64,000 bases of DNA from Nesterenkonia xinjiangensis. Lineage in GTDB: Bacteria; Actinomycetota; Actinomycetes; Actinomycetales; Micrococcaceae. Of this stretch, positions 16,986 through 24,392 are shown in pieces. The notes under the pieces are model-generated. The model saw nothing but the letters and a program-made list of their open reading frames with translations, was not told the DNA's origin and made no database searches. How positions within the stretch are numbered: the first letter of the stretch is position 1; each line of letters opens with the position of its first letter. A program made the translations under genes and the position numbers. Location of the stretch: contig NZ_JACCFY010000001.1 in assembly GCF_013410745.1 (NCBI RefSeq), positions 1,798,001-1,862,000 of the forward strand, given 5' to 3'.

Positions 16986-17038
16986 TTTCACAGATCTGTA
17001 TACATAGTCTGGTGCAGAAATTTCACAGATCAGTGTAC
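16986..17038. promoter_or_regulatory. Two TetR operator copies in the divergent promoter region
   Basis: TTTCACAGATCTGTATAC (16986-17003) and TTTCACAGATCAGTGTAC (17021-17038) are 18-base copies with two differences, 35 bases apart. The first contains the perfect palindrome ACAGATCTGT. Their place between the divergent tetR and MFS genes points to autoregulation and co-repression of the MFS operon. Confidence 0.65.
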
Positions 17039-17063
17039 CCCTTACCGTATCGGAGGTGCTTGC

Positions 17064-17267
17064 ATGAACCGGCTCACCAGACTTCTCAGATTCTGCGAGG
17101 AGGTGGCGCTCGCCGTGGACTCGGCGAACGCCGTCCGTCACGGCCTGCCCCTCTCCGACCGCGCGGTGCGGCTGCAGCATCGCCGCGGCCGCACACGGCC
17201 CGGGGTCCTCCCCGAGTCTCGCGAAGGGGGCCGGGGGCCGGACTCCGCCACCGGCGGCGCCCGGTGA
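17064..17267 (+). CDS. Small 67-residue leader ORF upstream of the MFS gene
   Basis: ATG 17064 follows GGAGGTG with good spacing, and the stop overlaps the MFS start in GTGA (17264-17267), so it is probably translated and coupled. The first half looks protein-like (NRLTRLLRFCEEVALAVDSANAV), the second half is Arg/Gly-rich. No family recognised. Confidence 0.5.
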   Translation: MNRLTRLLRFCEEVALAVDSANAVRHGLPLSDRAVRLQHRRGRTRPGVLPESREGGRGPDSATGGAR

Positions 17268-18607
17268 GTACGAGGCTCGCGCCGCCGACCCCTCTGGCGC
17301 CTCTCCGCACGGTACGGCTGGCGGCCGCCGGCCTCGCGCTGATCGCCGTGTGCTACGGGCTGGCCCGCTTCGCCTACGGTCTCTTCGTGCCGGTGTTCCG
17401 CACGGAGTTCGACCTCGACGGGTCCCAGGTGGGCCTCATCGGTTCGGCGAGCTATGCGGCCTACTGTGTGGCCATCTGCGCGGCCATGATGCTCGCCCCC
17501 CGATGGGGCGGGAGGGCCGTCGCCGTGATGGCCGGGGTCGCGGCGACCCTCGGCATCGGTCTGGTCGGGGCGTCCCAGGGGCCCGCGATGCTCAGCATCG
17601 GGGTGATCCTCGCCGGTGCCAGCACCGGAATGGTCTCCCCGCCGCTCGCCTTCGCGGTGGCGAAACGTGTCGAGGCTCGACGCCAGGACAGGGTCCAGGC
17701 GATCATCAACGCCGGCACAGGGCTCGGCGTCGCGCTCTCCGGGCCGGTGGCGCTGCTGACGCTGGATCACTGGCGCGGGGCGTGGCTGGTCTTCACGGTC
17801 ATCGCTGCGGCGACCACTGTCTGGGCGGCCTGCGTGGTGCCTGACTCGCGGACTGAGCCGGAGGAGAGAACTCCGGGCTCGCCTGCCGCTGCGCGCGGGT
17901 CCACGGGCCGGCTGGTGCCTGCGCCGCTGCTGCCGCCCGGGGCGATGAGACTGCTGCTCAGCGCGGGCCTGGCCGGCATGAGCACCACGGCGGTGTGGGT
18001 CTTCGGCCGGGACGTGCTGACCCAGGTGGGCGGAATCAGCGACGTCGCCGCCACGCTGACCTGGAGTCTCCTGGGTGCGGCAGGGCTGCTGGGCGCCGGT
18101 GTCGGCGACCTCGTGAGGCGGGTGGGCCCACGGGGAGCCTGGGTCCTCATCACAGGGCTCCTGGCGGCCTCCACCGCTGTGTTCGGGGTCGTGCCGGGAG
18201 AGCTTCTGCCCGTAGTGGTGGCGGCCTCCGCCTTCGGCGCCGCCTACATCGCCATGACCGGTCTGCTGCTCATCAACGGGGTCGCCGTCTACTCGGGGCA
18301 CCCGTCCGCCGGCGTCGGGCTGGCGTTCCTCGTGCTCGCTCTGGGGCAGTCCGTCGGCGGGGCGGTGCTGGGACGGCTCATGGAGGCTGCCGACGCGGAG
18401 ACGGCTTTCCTCGCCGCGGCAGGCCTCGCGCTGCTGTGCGCACTGATGCCGCCGGTGCCCACATCGGTGCTCGTCTCGATGCCCGCCGCCGCCTCGCATG
18501 AGCGCGTCCGTGGGCCGGGCCATGGTCAGTGGCCCGAACGCGGCGGTACGATCGGGTCACAGGCATCGCGCAGCAATGGTGGTGAGAGCGATGGAGAACG
18601 TCCCTGA
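17264..18607 (+). CDS. MFS transporter, YbfB/YjiJ type
   Basis: 447 residues, twelve predicted membrane helices. The opening ALIAVCYGLARFAYGLFVPVFRTEFDL and SYAAYCVAICAA match the YbfB/YjiJ subgroup of the major facilitator superfamily, whose substrates are mostly unknown. GTG 17264 is chosen because it overlaps the small ORF in GTGA and the frame upstream reads as arginine-rich noise. It overlaps the start of the downstream FAD enzyme by 17 bases, so export or import of that enzyme's substrate or product is the natural guess. Confidence 0.8.
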   Translation: MSTRLAPPTPLAPLRTVRLAAAGLALIAVCYGLARFAYGLFVPVFRTEFDLDGSQVGLIGSASYAAYCVAICAAMMLAPRWGGRAVAVMAGVAATLGIGLVGASQGPAMLSIGVILAGASTGMVSPPLAFAVAKRVEARRQDRVQAIINAGTGLGVALSGPVALLTLDHWRGAWLVFTVIAAATTVWAACVVPDSRTEPEERTPGSPAAARGSTGRLVPAPLLPPGAMRLLLSAGLAGMSTTAVWVFGRDVLTQVGGISDVAATLTWSLLGAAGLLGAGVGDLVRRVGPRGAWVLITGLLAASTAVFGVVPGELLPVVVAASAFGAAYIAMTGLLLINGVAVYSGHPSAGVGLAFLVLALGQSVGGAVLGRLMEAADAETAFLAAAGLALLCALMPPVPTSVLVSMPAAASHERVRGPGHGQWPERGGTIGSQASRSNGGESDGERP

Positions 18608-21143
18608 CCGTGCCCACGTCGTCGTCATCGGAGCCGGGATCGTCGGCAGCTCGATCGTCCGGCATCTCGCCGAACTCGGCTGGCGGGACATCCTGCTGCT
18701 CGACAAGGGCCCTCTGCCGGAGCCCGGCGGCTCCACCGACCACGCCTCGAACTTCGTGTTCCCGGTGGACCACTCCCGGGAGATCACCGAGCTCACTCTC
18801 GATTCGCTGCGCCAGTACGCCGCTCTGGGGGTGCTCACCGGGTGCGGGGGCATCGAGGTCGCGCGCACTCCCGAGCGTCTCCAGGAGCTCCGCCGCCGGA
18901 TGACCTCGGCGACAGCCTGGGGCGTGGATGCCGAGCTGATCAGCCCGGCACGGATCCGTGAGCTCATGCCGTTCATCCGGGAAGACCTGCTGCTGGCGGG
19001 CTTCCACACCCCCACCGGAGCCATCGTAGACGCCGTCCGTGCCGGTCAGCTGATGCGCGGCCGTGCTCTCGAGCGGGGTGCCCTGCAGATCGCCGACCGC
19101 GCCGAGGTCATCGGTCTCGAGCTCGACGCCGGTCCGCTCGCCGACGCTCCCGGGCGCATCCGAGCCGTGGAGACCAGCAGGGGCCGGGTGGAGGCTGAGC
19201 ACGTCGTCGTCGCTTGTGGGGTGTGGAGCCCACAGATCGCCGCACTGGCGGGAGCGAGCATCCCGTTGGTGCCCGCCGTGCATCAGATGATGGACCTCGG
19301 CCCCATCCCGGAGTTGGCCGCCACCGAGGAGTGGATCTCGGTGCCGCTGGTCCGGGACATGGACGCCCGGATGTACGCCAGGCAGCGCGGCCCGGACCTG
19401 GAGCTCGGCTCCTACGCTCACGGGCCCATTCTGCATGAGCCCGGCGAGATCCCGCCGCTGGGTGCGCCGGGGCAGGCCTCACCCACCCAGATGCCCTTCA
19501 CGGAGCGGGACTTCGCGCCGCAGCTGGCCCACGCCCGGCAGCTCTACCCCGAGCTGCTCGGCGAGCACGGGCGCGAAGGCGTGGAGGTCACCCATTCGAT
19601 CAACGGGCTGCTCTCGCTCACTGCGGACGGCTCTCCGCTGCTGGGTGAGACCGCCGAGGTCCGTGGGCTGTGGTCCGCCGCGGCCGTGTGGATCAAGGAG
19701 GGACCCGGCGTCGGGCGGGCGGTGGCCGAGTGGATGACCGAGGGCGCTTCCGAGGTGGACGTCCACGGGGCGGACATCACGCGCATCCCGCCGCACGGCC
19801 GGACCCGGCGCCATGCACGCGCCCGGGCGGCGGAGGGCTTCCCGAAGGTCTACGGGATCGCGCATCCTCGGGAGCAGTGGGCCAGCAGCCGGCCGATGCG
19901 CACCAGCCCCTTCCATCCGCGCACTCGGGCCCTCGGCGGGGAGCACTTCGAGGCCTCCGGCTGGGAGCGTCCGCAGTGGTACGCGGCCAATGCGCCCCTG
20001 CTGGAGGAGTACGCGGACCGGATCGATCACCGCGTGCATGAGTGGGACGCTCGCTGGTGGTCGCCGATCATCGAGGCTGAGCATCTTGCCATGCGGGAGC
20101 GGGTCGCGATGTTCGATCTCACGGCCTTCAGCATCATCGACATCTCCGGCCCCGGTGCCTTGGACGGGGTGCAGCGGGTGGCGGTGGCGAACGTGGACCG
20201 TGCGGTGGGGCGGGTCATCTACACCCCGCTGCTGGACTCCCGCGGCGGATTCCGCGCCGACCTGACCATCGTCCGGCTGGGCGCGCAGCACTTCCGGGTC
20301 ATCACCGGAGCCGCCGACGGCGCCCGAGATCTCGCCTGGTTCCGCCGGCACCTGGCCGCTGAGCTCGACGCCGGCCGCGTGGTGATCCAGGACCTGACCT
20401 CGGCGACCTGTGCCGTCGGGCTCTGGGGTCCGCGCGCGAGGGGCGTCGTCTCTGAGCTGACCGATGACGACCTCTCCCACGAGGGATTCGGCTTCGGCAC
20501 GGCCCGCCAGGTGGCGCTCGCCGGGGTTCCGACGCTGATGGTGCGGATCTCGTATGTGGGCGATCTCGGCTGGGAGATCCACCTGCCGGTGGAGCACGGC
20601 CTGCGGCTATGGGACGCACTGTGGGAGATCGGCCGACCGCAGGGGCTGATCGCCGCAGGAGGCGGGGTCTATGGCACCACCGGCCGGTTGGAGAAGGCGC
20701 ACCGGCTCTTCGGGGCCGAGCTCACCCCGGACCGTGATCCCGTGGAGGCCGGACTCGCGTTGCCGAAGGTCAAGGAGGTGGACTTCCTCGGTAAGGACGC
20801 CTACCTGGCGGCGCGGGTGCAGGAGCCCGCCGCTGTGCTGTGCACTCTCGCACTTGTCGGGCACGGAGCCGCCGAGCCACGGTTCCCCTCCGGCAGCGAG
20901 CCGGTGCTCGACGATGACGGCTCGCCCCTGGTGGATGCCCGCGGCCGGCGCAGCTATGTCACCAGTGCGGGCCCGGCGCCGTCGTTGGGCCGCTACGTGA
21001 TGCTGGCCTATCTGCCGCCGGAACGCGCCGTGGAGGGCGTCCGGCTGCAAGTGGAGTATCTGGGGACGCGGCTGCCGGCCGAGGTGCTGGCGGTGGGGCG
21101 GACCGCGCCCTTCGATCCGGAGCACCGCCGGGTGAAGGGGTGA
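18591..21143 (+). CDS. Dimethylglycine/sarcosine dehydrogenase-like FAD enzyme fused to GcvT folate domain
   Basis: 850 residues, the usual length of DMGDH/DMGO enzymes. Domains in order: FAD-binding DAO (about 9-370; GAGIVGSS at 14-21, and His51 in GGSTDHAS at the place where relatives attach FAD covalently), the small FAO_M domain (to ~430), and GcvT aminomethyltransferase N- and C-terminal domains (~430-845). The family oxidises an N-methyl group and hands the carbon to tetrahydrofolate as 5,10-methylene-THF. The substrate is inferred to be dimethylglycine, sarcosine or a related N-methyl amine. ATG 18591 overlaps the MFS gene. Confidence 0.85.
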   Translation: MENVPDRAHVVVIGAGIVGSSIVRHLAELGWRDILLLDKGPLPEPGGSTDHASNFVFPVDHSREITELTLDSLRQYAALGVLTGCGGIEVARTPERLQELRRRMTSATAWGVDAELISPARIRELMPFIREDLLLAGFHTPTGAIVDAVRAGQLMRGRALERGALQIADRAEVIGLELDAGPLADAPGRIRAVETSRGRVEAEHVVVACGVWSPQIAALAGASIPLVPAVHQMMDLGPIPELAATEEWISVPLVRDMDARMYARQRGPDLELGSYAHGPILHEPGEIPPLGAPGQASPTQMPFTERDFAPQLAHARQLYPELLGEHGREGVEVTHSINGLLSLTADGSPLLGETAEVRGLWSAAAVWIKEGPGVGRAVAEWMTEGASEVDVHGADITRIPPHGRTRRHARARAAEGFPKVYGIAHPREQWASSRPMRTSPFHPRTRALGGEHFEASGWERPQWYAANAPLLEEYADRIDHRVHEWDARWWSPIIEAEHLAMRERVAMFDLTAFSIIDISGPGALDGVQRVAVANVDRAVGRVIYTPLLDSRGGFRADLTIVRLGAQHFRVITGAADGARDLAWFRRHLAAELDAGRVVIQDLTSATCAVGLWGPRARGVVSELTDDDLSHEGFGFGTARQVALAGVPTLMVRISYVGDLGWEIHLPVEHGLRLWDALWEIGRPQGLIAAGGGVYGTTGRLEKAHRLFGAELTPDRDPVEAGLALPKVKEVDFLGKDAYLAARVQEPAAVLCTLALVGHGAAEPRFPSGSEPVLDDDGSPLVDARGRRSYVTSAGPAPSLGRYVMLAYLPPERAVEGVRLQVEYLGTRLPAEVLAVGRTAPFDPEHRRVKG

Positions 21144-21187
21144 GGGTGAAGGGGTGCTGGGGACTTCTCGTCGGTCCCGGGCCGCCG

Positions 21188-21257
21188 GATCTGCACACGC
21201 TTTGTGAGATCGCACCGGCAACGTTGCGGGTGCGATCTCACAAAGCGTGTGCAGATC
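21188..21257. terminator. Near-perfect 70-bp palindrome between convergent genes
   Basis: Arms of 29 bases (21188-21216 and 21229-21257) are exactly complementary. The 12-base centre contains the further palindrome GCAACGTTGC, so the whole block has a single mismatched pair. It lies between the FAD enzyme (ends 21143) and iclR (ends 21273) and would form a very stable hairpin on either strand, most simply a bidirectional terminator without a T-tract. Confidence 0.75.
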
Positions 21258-21272
21258 GGGCAGCGGCGCCCC

Positions 21273-22085
21273 TCAGCTCTGTGCGCGGCCCACGTGCCCC
21301 AGCCGGCGGGAGAGTGCGTCGGCGGCCCGGATGACCGGTTCGCGGACATCTGGGAGACGGTCGGTCGGGAGCCGGTAGGAGGGCCCGGCCACGCTGATCC
21401 CAGCGACGACGGCGCCGCTGTGGTCGAAGACGGGCGCCGCCACGGCGTTGAGGCCCTCCTCGAACTCCTCCACCGCGTAGGCCCAGCCGCGGCTGCGGAT
21501 CCGTTGCAGCTCCTCGGTCAGCTCGGCCGGACGGGTAAGGGTATGCGCGGTGAAGGGCTCCAGGCCGGCGTCCAGCACCGCCGTGAGGCTCTTCTCCGGC
21601 AGGTGGGCCAGCAGCACCTTCCCGTTGGAGGTGGCGTGAAGGGCGGTGTGCTGGCCGATCCAGTTGCGCATCGCCACGGCGGTGTCGGCCTCGGACTGGC
21701 ACACATTGATCGCCACACCTTCGCGGGTGATGGCCACGTTGGTGGTCTCGCCGATCTCGGCGGAGAGCTCGTCGCACACCGGCTGGGCCTCAACGGTCAG
21801 GTCCAGGCGTGCGGTGGTGGCCCCGGCCAGCCGGAGGCAGCCGACGCCCAGTCGGTAGCCGCCGGCACCTTCGGGCGGCTCGACCAGGTCGTGGCGGACC
21901 AGGACCTCTGTCAGGCGTCCCACGGTGGACTTGTGCACTCTGAGCTCCCGTGCCATCTGGCTCAGGCTCGCTTCGCCCTCCCTGGCGAGGATGGTCAGCA
22001 CGGTGAGGGCGCGGTCGACCGACCTGACCGGCGCTCCGGACTCGGCCTTTCCGTTCGTGCTGGTTGCTGCAGATTCAGTGTCCAT
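21273..22085 (-). CDS. IclR-family transcriptional regulator
   Basis: 270 residues. N-terminal winged helix: SVDRALTVLTILAREGEASLSQMAREL, HKSTVGRLTEVLVRHDLVE. C-terminal effector domain: GETTNVAITREGVAINVCQSE, HATSNGKVLLAHLPE, GWAYAVEEFEEGLNAVAAPVFDHSGAVVAGISVAGP. ATG 22085 (GTG 22088 just upstream) is the likely start. It is divergent from the DmdA-like/MTHFR/fhs operon and should respond to a compound of that pathway. Confidence 0.9.
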   Translation of the reverse strand: MDTESAATSTNGKAESGAPVRSVDRALTVLTILAREGEASLSQMARELRVHKSTVGRLTEVLVRHDLVEPPEGAGGYRLGVGCLRLAGATTARLDLTVEAQPVCDELSAEIGETTNVAITREGVAINVCQSEADTAVAMRNWIGQHTALHATSNGKVLLAHLPEKSLTAVLDAGLEPFTAHTLTRPAELTEELQRIRSRGWAYAVEEFEEGLNAVAAPVFDHSGAVVAGISVAGPSYRLPTDRLPDVREPVIRAADALSRRLGHVGRAQS

Positions 22086-22152
22086 CACTGTCGAGGATGC
22101 CCTCCGCGCAGCACCCAGCACAAGACTAGGCGTCGCGCATGACGCAACCTAT

Positions 22153-22170
22153 TGTGTGGTGCGCGACACA
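22153..22170. promoter_or_regulatory. Candidate IclR operator
   Basis: TGTGT (22153-22157) and ACACA (22166-22170) flank GGTGCGCG in the iclR-methyltransferase divergent gap; a GTGTC follows. The dyad is short, so this is tentative. Confidence 0.35.
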
Positions 22171-22217
22171 GTGTCATGCTGGAAGTGTCCCAATGATGTG
22201 GCAGCAGGGAGGCCCCC

Positions 22218-23468
22218 ATGACTCTCAACGAAGGCACTTTCGCCGTCCCGGACGACGTCGACGCCGTCGTCCCGGACCCCCGAATCCTGCTGTATCCGAG
22301 GCTCCGCAAATCCCCCTTCTTCTGGGCGTCGCGCCGCCATGGGGTCGCGATGTACAGCGTCTACAACCACACGTACCATCCGCGTCACTATGGCGACCCG
22401 GTCGCTGAGTACTGGGCCCTGCTCCACGGGGTGACGCTGTGGGACGTGGGCGTCGAGAAGCAGATCGAGATCACCGGTCCCGACGCCTTCGCCTTCACCA
22501 ACATGCTCGTGCCCCGTGACCTGACCAAGTGCGAGGTGGGGCAGTGCAAGTACGTGTTCATCACCGCCGAGGACGGCGGCATCCTCAATGACCCCGTCCT
22601 GCTGCGCCTGGGGGAGAACCACTTCTGGCTCTCTCTGGCGGACAGCGACATCCTGCTCTGGGCCCGCGGGCTCGCCTACCGGTCCGGCATGGACGTCACC
22701 ATCGAGGAGGCCGACGTCGGCCCCGTGCAGGTCCAGGGGCCGCTCGCCGGGCAGGTCATGGCGGCCCTCTTCGGCGAGGACATCTTCGACATCGGCTACT
22801 ACCGGCTCAGGGAGTACATGCTCGACGGCATGGAGGTCATCGTCTCGCGCACTGGATACACCGCGGAGCTGGGCTTCGAGATCTACGTGAAGAACGCCTC
22901 GCGCGACGGCGTCCGGCTCTGGGAGACGGTCTGGGCCGCCGGTGAGCCCTTCGGGATGAAGGTCATCGGCCCCTGCCACATGCGCAGGATCGAGGCAGGG
23001 ATCCTTGCCCACGGCTGTGACATCACCTACCGGACCAACCCCTTCGAGGTCGGAATGGGATATGACTGGATGGTGGACCTGGAGCAGGAGTCAGACTTCA
23101 TCGGCAAAGAGGCGCTGACTCGTATCAAGCAGGAGGGCGTGAGCCGCAGGCTCGCCGGAGTGGAGATCGGCGGGCCCCCGTTGGGGACCTACAACGACGG
23201 GTCGATGATCGAGGCGTTCCCGGTGTGGCACGGTGGGGAACGGGTCGGCGAGGTCACCTCGGCCTGTTTCTCCCCGCGGCTGGAGCGCAACATCGGCTTC
23301 GCGATGGTGCCGACCGGGCTCAGCGAGATCGGCACCGAGCTGGACATCGAGACCCCGGCCGGCGTCGTGTCCGCCGTGGTGGTGCCCAAGCCGTTCGTCG
23401 ACCCCGCCAAGGACACTCCCAAGCAGGCCTTCCTCGGAGGCAACGGCCACACTCACACGGAGAACTGA
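22218..23468 (+). CDS. DmdA/GcvT-family folate-dependent methyltransferase (demethylase)
   Basis: 416 residues. GcvT fold with the segment AMYSVYNHTYHP, which resembles the YxVYNH stretch of DMSP demethylase DmdA, then LLHGVTLWDVGVEKQIEITGPDA, NDPVLLRLGENHFWLSLADSD, VQVQGPLAGQVM, SRTGYTAELGFEIYV and CHMRRIEAGILAHG. DmdA-type enzymes move a methyl group to tetrahydrofolate, giving 5-methyl-THF. The downstream MTHFR and fhs genes fit that product. Whether the donor is DMSP, glycine betaine or another compound cannot be read from sequence. ATG 22218 has GGGAGG six bases upstream. First gene of the operon. Confidence 0.75.
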   Translation: MTLNEGTFAVPDDVDAVVPDPRILLYPRLRKSPFFWASRRHGVAMYSVYNHTYHPRHYGDPVAEYWALLHGVTLWDVGVEKQIEITGPDAFAFTNMLVPRDLTKCEVGQCKYVFITAEDGGILNDPVLLRLGENHFWLSLADSDILLWARGLAYRSGMDVTIEEADVGPVQVQGPLAGQVMAALFGEDIFDIGYYRLREYMLDGMEVIVSRTGYTAELGFEIYVKNASRDGVRLWETVWAAGEPFGMKVIGPCHMRRIEAGILAHGCDITYRTNPFEVGMGYDWMVDLEQESDFIGKEALTRIKQEGVSRRLAGVEIGGPPLGTYNDGSMIEAFPVWHGGERVGEVTSACFSPRLERNIGFAMVPTGLSEIGTELDIETPAGVVSAVVVPKPFVDPAKDTPKQAFLGGNGHTHTEN

Positions 23469-23480
23469 GGGCACCCGCCG

Positions 23481-24392
23481 GTGGTCCGACAGGTTCGCGC
23501 CGACCCCCTGGGGGGTCCTGCGCAGCGGGAGGTCCTGAGCCAGCTGCTGGCTCGGCCCCGATATGAGGTGCTCCCCCTGGCAGGGATCGTCGACGACGCC
23601 GTGGCCCACCTGCCGGCCGGTGCCACCGTCACCGTCACCGCCTCGCCCGCCCGCGGCCCTGAGCCCACGATGCAGACCGCCGAGGCGCTGGCGGCGGAGG
23701 GCTTCCATGCGGTGCCGCACCTGGCGGCGACGCAGCACGGGGAGCATTCCCTGCCCGTGACGCTGGAGCGGCTGCAGACGGCCGGGATCCAGGAGGTCTT
23801 CGCCGTCGGCGGGGACGCCGCGCCCGGCGACGATCGCCGCGGGGCCAGCACGGCCCAGCGCGGGGAGACCTTCGACGACGGCGAACAGCTTCTGCAGGCG
23901 GTGCGTCGGCTGGGCCCGGAGCTGCGCGTCGGGGTGCCCGGCTATCCGGAGGGGCATCTGACGATCCCGGCGGAGGCGCTCGAGGGCTCCCTCGGACGCA
24001 AGGTCGAGCAGGCCTCCTGTGTGGTCGGTCAACTCTGCTTCGACCCGCTGACCGTGCTCAGCTGGGCCGGTGGGCTCCAGGCCGCCGGAATGACGCTCCC
24101 CGTGTTCGCAGGTCTCCCCGGGGCTGCGAGCTCGGCGCAGCTGATGCGCATCGCCGGGCGGATCGGCGTCGGAGACTCGCTGCGCTTCCTGGCCTCCGGC
24201 GGGGCCGGAGTGGCGCGACGGCTCGCCTCCCTGGGGCGCTATGACCCCACGCCGCTGGCGGCAGGCCTGGCCGCCGCTCAGGACGGCGGCGTAGTGTCAG
24301 GCCTCCATCTCTACACCTTCAACGCGCTCGAAGAGACTGAGCAATGGCGCCGGCGGCTGCTGGCCCGGCTCCAGGAGGGAGATCACGCATGA
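23481..24392 (+). CDS. Short methylenetetrahydrofolate reductase (MTHFR)-like protein
   Basis: 303 residues, TIM-barrel type. Visible family segments are TVTVTASPARGPEPTMQTAEALAAEGF, VPHLAA, IQEVFAVGGDA, VGVPGYPEGH, CFDPLTVLSWAGGLQAAGMTLPVFAGLPG and GVGDSLRFL. It looks closer to the short actinobacterial MTHFR group than to classical E. coli MetF. In this operon it would oxidise 5-methyl-THF to 5,10-methylene-THF, the reverse of the biosynthetic direction (inference). GTG 23481 starts 12 bases after the methyltransferase stop and the end overlaps fhs in ATGA. Confidence 0.75.
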   Translation: MVRQVRADPLGGPAQREVLSQLLARPRYEVLPLAGIVDDAVAHLPAGATVTVTASPARGPEPTMQTAEALAAEGFHAVPHLAATQHGEHSLPVTLERLQTAGIQEVFAVGGDAAPGDDRRGASTAQRGETFDDGEQLLQAVRRLGPELRVGVPGYPEGHLTIPAEALEGSLGRKVEQASCVVGQLCFDPLTVLSWAGGLQAAGMTLPVFAGLPGAASSAQLMRIAGRIGVGDSLRFLASGGAGVARRLASLGRYDPTPLAAGLAAAQDGGVVSGLHLYTFNALEETEQWRRRLLARLQEGDHA

